A stretch of DNA of 64,000 nucleotides from Bradyrhizobium sp. Ce-3 (lineage in GTDB: Bacteria > Pseudomonadota > Alphaproteobacteria > Rhizobiales > Xanthobacteraceae), in the NCBI RefSeq assembly GCF_022835695.1, contig NZ_BQUV01000010.1, positions 62,001-126,000 on the forward strand. The letters run 5' to 3'. The notes under the pieces were generated by a model, which was not told the DNA's origin, did not search any database, and saw only the letters and a list, made by a program, of their open reading frames with translations. The translations under genes and the position numbers were made by a program. This document shows positions 1 to 9,200 of the stretch, one piece after another; position 1 is the stretch's first letter; each line of letters begins with the position of its first letter.

Positions 1-819
1 GCCTTCGGTCAGCACCAGGCCCTGCGCGGCGTCGAGGCCGAGGCCGTTGACCTCGGCGAGCGTCATCAGCAGGCCGGCGAGCTTCTGGCCGCCCCTGACG
101 ATGCCGAACTCGGCAGCCTGCTTGATCGAGTTGGTGGTGTCCTGACCGGCATTGGCGAGGCCGATCACCTTCGCCTTCGAGCTCTGCGCCTGCAGGAGGA
201 AGGAGGAGAAGTCCGACGAGTTCAGCGGCACGCGCACCGAACCCAAGACCTTGCCGCCGGCGGCGGTGACGATCTCGCTGGTGTCCTTTTCCAGCGCGTA
301 GCCGAACGCATAGTCGGCGGTGAGGAAGAACCAGCTGTCGCCGCCCGCCTTCACCAGCGCGCCACCGGTGCCGACCGCGAGCGCATGGGTATCGAACGCC
401 CAGTGGAAGCCGTAGGGCGTGCAGGCCGCGCCCGTGATCGCCGAGGTCGCGGCGCCGACCACGATGTCGATCTTCTTCTTTTCCTTCGACAGTTCCTGCA
501 CCGCGAGCGCCACCGACGAGGTCGTCAGCTCGGTGATCATGTCGACGCCGTCGGCGTCATACCAGCGCCGCGCGATCGAGGTCGCGAGATCGGGCTTGTT
601 CTGGTGGTCGGCGGTGGTCATCTCGATCTTCTGGCCGAGCACCTCGCCGCCGAAATCCTCGATCGCCATCCTGGCGGCTTCGACCGAATACTTTCCGCCG
701 TAATCCGCGTAGACGCCCGACTGGTCGTTCAGGATGCCGATCTTGACACCCTGGGCCATCGCCGGCGCCGCAAGCATCAGGCTGCACGCCGCGACCGCGG
801 CCAAAAATCCCGACTTCAT
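1..819 (-). CDS. LivK-type ABC transporter substrate-binding protein (C-terminus cut by window edge)
   Basis: A periplasmic binding protein of the branched-chain amino acid (type I, LivJ/LivK) family. The visible 273 residues start with a Sec signal peptide (MKSGFLAAVAACSLMLAAPA, then MAQG) and continue with the family opening VKIGILNDQSGVYADYGG. The reading frame stays open to base 1, so the C-terminal third is outside the window; full members have about 400 residues. The ATG is preceded by GGGAGAG. No permease or ATPase is visible beside it, and the next gene on this strand belongs to an efflux system. The ligand cannot be told from sequence; relatives in rhizobia often bind aromatic or other carboxylates rather than amino acids. 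Confidence 0.85.
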   Translation of the reverse strand, partial: MKSGFLAAVAACSLMLAAPAMAQGVKIGILNDQSGVYADYGGKYSVEAARMAIEDFGGEVLGQKIEMTTADHQNKPDLATSIARRWYDADGVDMITELTTSSVALAVQELSKEKKKIDIVVGAATSAITGAACTPYGFHWAFDTHALAVGTGGALVKAGGDSWFFLTADYAFGYALEKDTSEIVTAAGGKVLGSVRVPLNSSDFSSFLLQAQSSKAKVIGLANAGQDTTNSIKQAAEFGIVRGGQKLAGLLMTLAEVNGLGLDAAQGLVLTEG

Positions 820-937
820 TGTTATGCTCTCCCAGCAGTTTCTATCAGGAAAAATCGGCGCGACATTATTTTATAACCCCGCGCCTGCCCATCGATTTCC
901 GCTCAGCCAAAAGTATGGGCTCGCCGCACCCATCCCC

Positions 938-1040
938 GTCATTCCGGGCGCGCGCAGCGCGAGCCCGGAATCCATTAGGTCGCAGCCCAGGTGGAAAAAT
1001 GGATTCCGGGCTCGCCGCTTCGCGACGCCCCGGAATGACG
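938..1040. repeat. Dispersed intergenic inverted repeat, family A, copy 1
   Basis: Imperfect inverted repeat with outer arms GTCATTCCGGG / CCCCGGAATGAC and inner arms CCCGGAATCCAT / ATGGATTCCGGG. Two further copies lie at 33221-33316 and 38552-38680. It sits just past the stop of the RND pump gene and before the binding-protein promoter, so it could fold in RNA and limit read-through or decay. That role is inferred. Confidence 0.8.
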
Positions 1041-1055
1041 GGGAGAGGTCAATGC

Positions 1056-4000
1056 TCACCCCGCCACAGCCGCGGGTTCCTTCGGCTTGCCCTCGTTCTT
1101 TCCTTCCGCGAGGTTGCGCACCACCATGTAGAAGATCGGCGTGAAGACCAGGCCGAACAGCGTGACGCCGAGCATGCCGAAGAACACGGCGACGCCGACC
1201 GCCTGGCGCATCTCGGAACCCGAGCCGGTCGATACCACCAGCGGCAGCACGCCGAGGATGAAGGCGAACGAGGTCATCAGGATCGGCCGCAGGCGCAGAC
1301 GACACGCCTCGATCACCGCTTCCAGCCGCGGCCTGCCCTCGAGCTCGATATCGCGCGCGAACTCGACGATCAGGATCGCGTTCTTGGCGGCGAGCCCCAC
1401 CAGCACCACGAAGCCGATCTGGGTCAGGATGTTGACGTCCTGGCCCATGATGCGCACGCCGATCGTGGCCGCGAACAGGCACATCGGCACGATCAGGATC
1501 ACCGCGAACGGCAATGTCCAGCTGCCATATTGCGCGGCCAGCACCAGATAGACGAACAGCACGCAGATCGGGAACACGTAGAGGCCGGCATTGGCACCGT
1601 TGACCTGCTGGTAGGACAAATCGGTCCATTCGAACGAGAAGCCGCTGGGCAGGGTTTCGTCGGCGATCTTCTTGATGGTGTTGAGCGCTGTCGTCGAGCT
1701 GACGCCCGGCGCCGGCTCGCCCTGCAATTCGGACGCCGAGTAGAGATTGTAGCGCGCGACACGGTCGGGGCCCGAAATGTCCTTGAAGTCGACGATGCTG
1801 CCGAGCATCACCATGTCGCCACTGGCGTTGCGGGTCCGCAGCCGCGAAAGATCGGTGGTCTCCTTGCGGAACGGCAGATCGGCCTGCGCGGTGACGTGGT
1901 AGGTGCGACCGAACAGGTTGAAGTCGTTGACATAGGTCGAGCCGAAATAGGTCTCGATCGTGTCGGTGATGTTGGCGATGGGAACGCCGAGCTTCTGCGC
2001 CTTGACGCGATCGATATCGACGAACAGCTGCGGCGTGTTCGCCGAATAAGGCGAGAACACCGATGTCAGGCTCGGCGATTTGCGCGCGGCCTGCACCAGC
2101 TCGTCGGTCGCGGACGCCAGCAGTTCGGGCCCGCGGCCCTGGCGATCCTGGACGCGGATGGTGAACCCACCACCGGTGCCGATACCGGGCACCGCCGGCG
2201 GCGGAATCACGATGATGAAAGCGCCCTGGATCGCCGACAAGCGCTTGCGCAGGTCGGCCGTGATCGCGGTCGCCGTCAGCCCCTTCTTCAGCCGCGCCTC
2301 CGGCTCGTCGAATACCGGGAATAGCGCCGCGGCGTTACCGGCCTGGGTGCGCGTTGCGCCGGAGAATCCGGCAAACGCCGCGACGCGCACGATGCCCGGC
2401 GTGTCCAGCGCAATCCGCTCGATCTCGCGCACCACCGCCGTGGTCCGCGCCAGCGACGCGGCGCCGGGCAGCTGCGCCGAGATGATGACGTAGCCGCGGT
2501 CCTGCGCCGGGATGAAGCCCTGCGACGTCGTCGCGAGCAGCCAGCCGGCGCTGCCGATCAACACGAGGTAGATCGCGACCATCACCACCGTGTGCCGGAT
2601 CACGAAGTCGGCGACACCGGCATAACCATGGGCCAGCCGGTCGAACACGCGGTTGAACAGCGCGGTGAAGCTGTCCCAGCCGCGGGCGATGATGTTCCAG
2701 CGCGCCGGCGGCCGCTTTTCCTCGTGCGGGACCAGGATCTGCGAGGCCAGCGCCGGCGACAGCGTCAGCGAGCAGAAGCATGAGATCGCGGTCGCGACCG
2801 CGATCGTCACCGCGAATTGCTGGAAGAACTGGCCGGAGATGCCGCCGAGGAACGCGGTCGGCACGAACACCGCGCACAGCACCAGCGCGATCGAGACCAG
2901 CGCGCCGCCGACCTCCTCCATGGTCTTGAGCGCCGCTTCGCGCCTCGACATGCCGTGCTCGAGATGGCGTTCGACATTCTCGACCACCACGATGGCGTCG
3001 TCGACCACGATACCGACCGCGAGCACGAGGCCGAACAGCGTCAGATTGTTGATCGAGAAGCCGAGCGCGGCCATCACCGCGAAAGTGCCGACCAGCGACA
3101 CCGGGATCGCGATGATCGGGATGATCGCAGGCCGCCAGCCCTGCAGGAACACCAGCACCACGATGACGACGAGCGCCATCGCCTCGTAGATGGTCTTGAT
3201 CAGCTCATGCACCGACTGGGCGATGAATTCGGTCGGGTTGTAGCCGATATTGTAGTCGAGCCCCTTCGGGAAACCCGCCTTCATCCGCTCCATCGTGTCG
3301 GTGATGCCCTTGGCGGTGGCGAGCGCGTTCGATCCCGGCCGTTGCGTCACCAGCAGCGCCACCGCCGACTTGCGCAGCAGGAAGCTGTTGGTGGCGTAGG
3401 ACAGCGCGCCGAGCTCGACGCGGGCGACGTCGCGCAGCCGTACGGTACGGCCATCGGAGCCGGCCTTCACCACGATGTCCTCGAACTGCCTGATGTCCTT
3501 GAGGCGGCCGGTGAACACGAGATTGGGCTGGAACGCGCGATCGGCGATCGGCGGCTCGGCGATCTGGCCGCCCGCGATCTGCAAATTCTGCGCCCGGATT
3601 GCCGCGAGTACCTCGGTCGACGTCAGGCCGAGATTGGCGATCCGGTCGGGATCGAGCCACAGCCGCATCGAGTAATCGCGTGCGCCGAACATCTGGATGT
3701 CGCCGACGCCGTCGAGCCGCAGCAGCTGGTCGCGAACCTGCAGCAGTGCATAGTTCGAGATGTAGAGCTGGTCGAACGTGTCGTCGGGCGACAGCATGAA
3801 CACGACCATCAGGATGTCGGGCGAGTTCTTCCGCGTGGTGACGCCGTTGCGCTGCACCTCCTCGGGCAGCCGCGGCTGCGCGATCGCGACGCGGTTCTGC
3901 ACCAGCACCTGGGCCTTGTCGAGATCGGTGCCGAGCTTGAAGGTCGCGGTGATGGTGAGCTGGCCGTTCGAGGTCGCCTGGCTGTACAGATACAGCATGT

Positions 4001-4226
4001 CCTCGACGCCGTTGATCTCCTGCTCGATCGGCGCCGCGACGGTGTCGGAGACGGTCTGCGCCGAGGCGCCCGGATACTGTGTGGTGACGACGACGGTCGG
4101 CGGCACGACTTGCGGATATTCCGAGACCGGCAGCGTCGGATAGGCGATCGCGCCGACGATCAGCAGCACGATCGACAGCACCATCGCGAGGATGGGCTGA
4201 TTGATGGAAAGCCTTCCGAGATTCAT
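1056..4226 (-). CDS. RND efflux transporter, permease subunit (HAE1 family)
   Basis: Inner-membrane drug/proton antiporter of the AcrB/MexF type, 1,056 residues, the usual length for hydrophobe/amphiphile RND pumps. It opens with a cytoplasmic tail and TM1 (residues about 10-28). The proton-relay aspartate pair of TM4 is present at D409-D410 within VVDDAIVVVENVER, matching AcrB D407/D408. The two large periplasmic loops and repeated TM bundles are intact. It overlaps the adaptor gene upstream by 4 bases (ATGA), so the two are translationally coupled. No outer-membrane channel gene is in the window; the pump probably uses a TolC-like protein encoded elsewhere. Substrate unknown. Confidence 0.95.
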   Translation of the reverse strand: MNLGRLSINQPILAMVLSIVLLIVGAIAYPTLPVSEYPQVVPPTVVVTTQYPGASAQTVSDTVAAPIEQEINGVEDMLYLYSQATSNGQLTITATFKLGTDLDKAQVLVQNRVAIAQPRLPEEVQRNGVTTRKNSPDILMVVFMLSPDDTFDQLYISNYALLQVRDQLLRLDGVGDIQMFGARDYSMRLWLDPDRIANLGLTSTEVLAAIRAQNLQIAGGQIAEPPIADRAFQPNLVFTGRLKDIRQFEDIVVKAGSDGRTVRLRDVARVELGALSYATNSFLLRKSAVALLVTQRPGSNALATAKGITDTMERMKAGFPKGLDYNIGYNPTEFIAQSVHELIKTIYEAMALVVIVVLVFLQGWRPAIIPIIAIPVSLVGTFAVMAALGFSINNLTLFGLVLAVGIVVDDAIVVVENVERHLEHGMSRREAALKTMEEVGGALVSIALVLCAVFVPTAFLGGISGQFFQQFAVTIAVATAISCFCSLTLSPALASQILVPHEEKRPPARWNIIARGWDSFTALFNRVFDRLAHGYAGVADFVIRHTVVMVAIYLVLIGSAGWLLATTSQGFIPAQDRGYVIISAQLPGAASLARTTAVVREIERIALDTPGIVRVAAFAGFSGATRTQAGNAAALFPVFDEPEARLKKGLTATAITADLRKRLSAIQGAFIIVIPPPAVPGIGTGGGFTIRVQDRQGRGPELLASATDELVQAARKSPSLTSVFSPYSANTPQLFVDIDRVKAQKLGVPIANITDTIETYFGSTYVNDFNLFGRTYHVTAQADLPFRKETTDLSRLRTRNASGDMVMLGSIVDFKDISGPDRVARYNLYSASELQGEPAPGVSSTTALNTIKKIADETLPSGFSFEWTDLSYQQVNGANAGLYVFPICVLFVYLVLAAQYGSWTLPFAVILIVPMCLFAATIGVRIMGQDVNILTQIGFVVLVGLAAKNAILIVEFARDIELEGRPRLEAVIEACRLRLRPILMTSFAFILGVLPLVVSTGSGSEMRQAVGVAVFFGMLGVTLFGLVFTPIFYMVVRNLAEGKNEGKPKEPAAVAG

Positions 4227-5530
4227 GGCTTCGCACCTGCCGCCGGCTTGTCCGCTGCGGGCTTGTCGCCTGCCGCGGGCTTTGCGTCGGCCGCTGGCTT
4301 GGCATCGGCCGGAGCCTGCGCCATTTTCGGCGTCACCTTGGCGCCGACGCGGGCGCGTTGCAGCCCGTCGACGATCACGTGATCCTCCGGCTTGAGGCCT
4401 TCGCGGATCACGCGCAGGCCCTCGTCCAGCGGCCCGAGCGTGACCGCACGGGCTTCCACCGTGTTGTCGTCCTTGACCACGAACACGATCTTGCGCGACT
4501 GGTCGGTGGCCACAGCGGTATCCGGGATCAGCAGCGCCTCATAGGGCGATGAGCCGATCAGGCGGACGCGGCCGAACTGGCCGGGCAGGATCGATAGATC
4601 CTTGTTCGGGATCACCGCGCGGCTGCGCAGCGTTGCGGTCGAGACATCGAGGCGGTTGTCGAGGAAGTCCATCTTGCCTTCATGCGAGGGCTTGGTCTCG
4701 CCGGTCAGCGTCACCTGCACCGGGTTCGCGGTGTCGCGCGAGCTCGGCCGGCGGCCTTCGAACCACAGCTTGCTGTTGCGCTGATAGGTCGCCTCGTCGA
4801 CGTCGAAATAGATGTAGATCGGATCGAGCGACACGATCGAGGTCAACAGCGTCGCGCCACCCTCGCTGCCCTGCACCAGATTGCCCGGGGTGACCAGATG
4901 CCGGCTGACGCGGCCGGTGATCGGCGCCAGCACATGGGTGAATTCGACGTTGAGCTGCGCGGCCTTCAGCGAACCCTCGGCCTGGGTCTCGGCGGCGCGC
5001 GCTGCCTGCAATGCCTGACGGCGCTGGTCGACGACCTGCTCCGAGACCGCGCTGGTCTGCACCAGGTTCAGCCCGCGTTCGAGATCGCGCTTGGCAAGCT
5101 CCCCCTTGGCGCGCGCGTCGGCGAGCTGGCCTTCGGCCTGCAGCACCACCGCCTCGAACGGCCGCGGGTCGATGATGTAAAGCAGATCGCCGGCGTGGAC
5201 GATCGCACCATCCTTGAACTCGACGCTGTTGACGAAGCCGCCGACGCGGGCGCGGACCTGAACCTCCTCGATCGCCTCGAAGCGGCCGGTGAATTCATCC
5301 CAGTCGGTGACGGTGCGCTTGACCGGCTGCGCAACGGTCACGGGCGGCGCCGGCGGCGCGGCCTGCGATTGCGCGCTCTTGTCGTCGCAGCCGCCGAGCG
5401 CCAGCGCGGCCAGCAACCCGATCGGCGCAAGGCCAAGCCAGCGCGCCCCGACCAATCCTTGCCGGCGGAGCGAATGACGCTCGACACCGGTCACCGAAGC
5501 CATACGCTCCGCTCTGTCAATCGAACCCAA
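4223..5530 (-). CDS. RND efflux periplasmic adaptor (membrane fusion lipoprotein)
   Basis: Periplasmic adaptor of the AcrA/MexE family linking the RND pump to an outer-membrane channel, 435 residues. A hydrophobic N-terminus ends in the lipobox LGGC (C48), so it is probably lipid-anchored. The body has the hairpin, lipoyl and beta-barrel segments typical of HlyD-like adaptors, and a low-complexity tail of repeated Lys/Pro/Ala (AADAKPAA units). The TTG start at 5530 follows GGGGAGAAG; an ATG at 5503 with GGAG close upstream is an alternative that shortens the protein by nine residues. It is first in the operon with the pump gene. Confidence 0.93.
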   Translation of the reverse strand: MGSIDRAERMASVTGVERHSLRRQGLVGARWLGLAPIGLLAALALGGCDDKSAQSQAAPPAPPVTVAQPVKRTVTDWDEFTGRFEAIEEVQVRARVGGFVNSVEFKDGAIVHAGDLLYIIDPRPFEAVVLQAEGQLADARAKGELAKRDLERGLNLVQTSAVSEQVVDQRRQALQAARAAETQAEGSLKAAQLNVEFTHVLAPITGRVSRHLVTPGNLVQGSEGGATLLTSIVSLDPIYIYFDVDEATYQRNSKLWFEGRRPSSRDTANPVQVTLTGETKPSHEGKMDFLDNRLDVSTATLRSRAVIPNKDLSILPGQFGRVRLIGSSPYEALLIPDTAVATDQSRKIVFVVKDDNTVEARAVTLGPLDEGLRVIREGLKPEDHVIVDGLQRARVGAKVTPKMAQAPADAKPAADAKPAAGDKPAADKPAAGAKP

Positions 5531-6291
5531 TTTCTTCTCCCCAGAACAACGAAAGCACGACGACCCAGCAGGGCTACCAAAGTCGCAATTGAAATTGCCG
5601 TGATTCAGCGCGGATGGACCACCGCGGTGCCGCGGCGGCGGACGTCACAGATGTAGCCGCCACCCAGTCTGTTCAAGATGGCCGCCGGATCAAGCAAATA
5701 GTTGCGTAGTCTGAAAGCCTTACGACGCGATCGCGAAACCGTGACGACAAAAAGGGGCAGTTTGGCTGGCCTATCGGAGCCGCGAGGTCACGGACGCGCG
5801 CTCCGAATCAATCGTGGCGCGAACTCGTTTCACAAACTCGTCACACCCGCCACCAGATAGACTTTTGGCGTAGCAACCTACGGTGAACAGACGGCAGGAT
5901 CGGCCAGGCTGCACGCTCTACCTCCCGCTGCACAGCAGAATCGTGGTTAATGGCACGGTTGTCATGCCGACACACATTGACACTCGGAAACATCGCCAAT
6001 ACGGTCATGGTTGCCAAAGCATGAATTTTGTTGGCCGGCCGCATTTTTCTCGAACATTCATTGTGTTTTGTCGCGGCGCGAGTGTGTGAAGGCGACTATG
6101 TAAATGGCAAGCGCATTTGACCTTGCTGACCTCAAGGCTCCGCGGACATCGCGGCTTTCCCGAATTGCAGGCGACTCGGCGCGACCGCCGGTCGCGGGTG
6201 ATCAACTTCAACGTGTGAACGGCTTCACACGTCATCGTCCCCAACAAATGTAACTATTGATCGGCTTTCCGGGCCGGTCGCAGGAGTGCTC
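5531..6291. other. Long intergenic region between efflux operon and giant surface-protein gene
   Basis: About 760 bases between divergent genes. Short ORFs on both strands here overlap each other, lack good ribosome sites and resemble nothing known, so no gene is called. The region should hold both promoters. Two clean inverted repeats lie near the giant gene: GCGACC-GCC-GGTCGC at 6181-6195 and ACGTGTGAA-CGGC-TTCACACGT at 6211-6232. Confidence 0.6.
6211..6232. promoter_or_regulatory. Perfect inverted repeat upstream of giant gene (operator or 5' UTR hairpin)
   Basis: Two perfect 9-base arms, ACGTGTGAA and TTCACACGT, separated by CGGC, 60 bases before the ATG of the cadherin-repeat gene. The spacing fits either a dimeric repressor site near the promoter or a stem-loop in the leader RNA. 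No regulator gene lies beside it. Confidence 0.45.
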
Positions 6292-9200
6292 ATGACGACC
6301 ATACCTGCCTATACAATCGGTGGTTTAACGCGCCCCGAACTTCACCTCGATCCGAACGGCAATATCGTTCTGGATCCGGCCGCGCAGGCATTCGCAAATA
6401 CGTATGGCGTGCAATATCTCTATCTCGGGTGCCCTCCAGGCACGCCGTGGCCGCCGGTCTCGGGCTTCCTGGCACCGCCGAGCGACACCAATTCCGGCGC
6501 CAACACGGTCGTTGAAGGTGCCGCAGCCGACACTTCGGTCGGCGTCACTGCGCATAGCGACAGCCTGCTCGGCTTTCCCGTCACCTATACGCTGACATCA
6601 GATTCTTCGCATGGCGGCTTCAAGGTCGATCCGAACACCGGCGTGGTGTCGGTTGCCAATCCGGCCAAGGTCGATTTCGAGAGCTCCGGTGGCAGCTATG
6701 TCGTCAACGTGCAAGCGACCGACGGCATCTTCGTTTCGTCGCAGAGCTTTGTGATCGCGGTCAGCAATGCGCCGCCCTCGACACCCACCGACAGCAATTC
6801 CACCGCCAACGCCGTCAACGAAGGCGCAGCCGTCAACACCCTGGTCGGCATCACCGCATCGTCGGCCGACGTCAACGGCCCCGGCGTCACCTACTCGCTG
6901 ACATCGGATTCTTCCAACGGCGGCTTCAAGATCGATCCGAACACCGGCATCGTCACGGTCGCCAATTCCACCAAGATCGATTTCGAGTCCGCGCCGGGCC
7001 ACGCCTATACCATCACCGTGCAGGCCAGCGACGGCCATGGCGGCGTCAGCTCGCAGAGCTTCACGATCAACGTCAATGACCTTCCGGTCTCCACGCCAGT
7101 CGACGTCAATTCCGCCGCCAACAGCGTCGTCGAAGGCGCCGCCGCCAACACGCTGGTCGGCATCACCGCATCCGCGGCTGATCCGAACGGTCCCGCAACC
7201 ACCTACTCGCTGACCGGTGACAGCTCCGGCGGCGGCTTCAAGATCGACCCCAACACCGGCGTCGTCACGGTCGCCGATCCGACCAAGATCGACTACGAGA
7301 GCGCGGCCGGCCACGCCTACACCATCACCGTGCACGCGACCGCCGGCGCGACCTCGTCGACGCAGACCTTCATCATCAACGTCACCGACGCCCCGCCGTC
7401 GGCACCCGTCGATACCGACGCGACGGCCAACTCGGTCGTCGAGGGCGCCGCCATCGGCACCGCCATCGGGATCACCGCGCACGCGACCGACATCAATGGC
7501 GGCGCCGTGACCTATTCGCTGGTCGGCGACGCCCACGGCTTCACCATCGATGCCGCGACCGGCGTCATCACCGTCGCCGATCCCACCAAGATCGACTACG
7601 AAACCAGCGGTCCGGGCCACACCTACACCATCACCGCGGCGGCCAGCGACGGCACCCAGACCAGCACGCAGACCTTCACCATCGGCGTCACCGACGTCGC
7701 GCCGTCCGTTCCGGCCGACACCGATGCCACCGCCAACCACGTCGTCGAAGGCGCGGCCATCGGCACCGCGGTCGGCGTCACCGCGCACGCGACCGACGTC
7801 AACGGCCCGGCTGTCACCTATTCGCTGACCGGCGACAGCTCCGGCGGGGGCTTCGCCATCGATCCGACCACCGGCATCATCACCGTCGCCGATCCGACCA
7901 AGATCGACTATGAGAGCACCGCACCCGGCCACGCCTACACCGTGACGGCGACCGCCAGCGACGGCACGCTGACCAGCTCGCAGACCTTCACCATCGCGGT
8001 CAACGAAGCTCCCCCGTCCACCCCGGTCGACAGCGATTCGGCCGCCAATTCGGTCGCCGAAGGCGCCGCCGCCGGCACCACCGTCGGTGTCACCGCGTCG
8101 TCGACCGACGTCAACGGTCCGCCGGTGACCTATTCGCTGATCGGCGACACCTCCGGCGGCGGCTTTACCATCGACGCGACGACAGGCGTCATCACTGTCT
8201 CCGATCCCACCAAGATCGACTACGAGAGCAGCGGCGCGAGCCATTCCTACACGGTGACTGCGCAAGCCAGCGACGGCACGCTCGCGAGCTCGCAAACCTT
8301 CACCATCGCGGTCAACGATGTCGCGCCGACGACCCCGGTCGACAGCGACGGCGCCGCCAACACCGTCGTCGAGGGCGCAGCGGCTGGCAGCACCGTCGGC
8401 ATCACCGCGTCGGCGATCGACATCAACGGCCCGGCCGTGACTTATTCGCTGACCGGCGACACTTCCGGCGGCGGCTTTACCATCAATGCCGCCACGGGCG
8501 TCATCACCGTCGCCGATCCCACCAAGATCGATTTCGAAAGCTCGGGCGGCAGCTACACCGTCACCGCGACGGCCAGCGACGGCACGCTGACGAGTTCACA
8601 GACATTCACCATCGCCGTCAGCGACGTCGCGCCATCGATCCCGGTCGACAGCGACGCCACCGCCAACCACGTCGTCGAAGGCGCCGCCGCCGGCTCGACG
8701 GTCGGCGTCACCGCGCACGCAACCGACGTCAATGGTCCCGCCGTCACCTATTCGCTGATCGGCGACACCTCCGGCGGCGGCTTCACCATCAACGCGACGA
8801 CCGGCGTCATCACCGTCGCGGATCCCACCAAGCTCGACTACGAGAGCAGCGGCCCGACCCATACCTACACGGTGACCGCGCAAGCCAGCGACGGCACACT
8901 GACGAGCGCGCAGACCTTCACCATCAACGTCGACGACGCCGCGCCCTCGACCCCGGTCGATGCCAACGCCGCCACCAATACGATCGCCGAAGGCGCGGCC
9001 GCCGGCTCGACCGTCGGCATCACCGCGTCGTCGACCGACGTCAACGGCCCGGCCGTGACCTATTCGCTGATCGGCGACACCTCCGGCGGCGGCTTTACCA
9101 TCGACGCGACGACCGGCGTCATCACCGTCTCCGATCCGACCAAGATCGATTACGAAACCAGCGGCCCGACCCATTCCTACACCGTCACCGCGCAAGCCAG

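Noticed and set aside
819-2324. Long plus-strand ORF (501 codons) over the RND pump gene
   Set aside because: Shadow of the pump gene; Arg/His/Asp-rich low-complexity translation typical of antisense frames in GC-rich DNA.
1056-5530. Type I secretion system for the giant protein
   Set aside because: The membrane-fusion protein pairs with an RND pump, not an ABC exporter; the genes form a drug-efflux operon.
5841-6247. Short ORFs (67-80 codons) on both strands upstream of the giant gene
   Set aside because: They overlap each other, lack ribosome sites and contain no recognisable features.
6598-8295. 565-codon minus-strand ORF antisense to the cadherin repeats
   Set aside because: Repetitive translation mirrors the sense repeats; no start signal or family resemblance.
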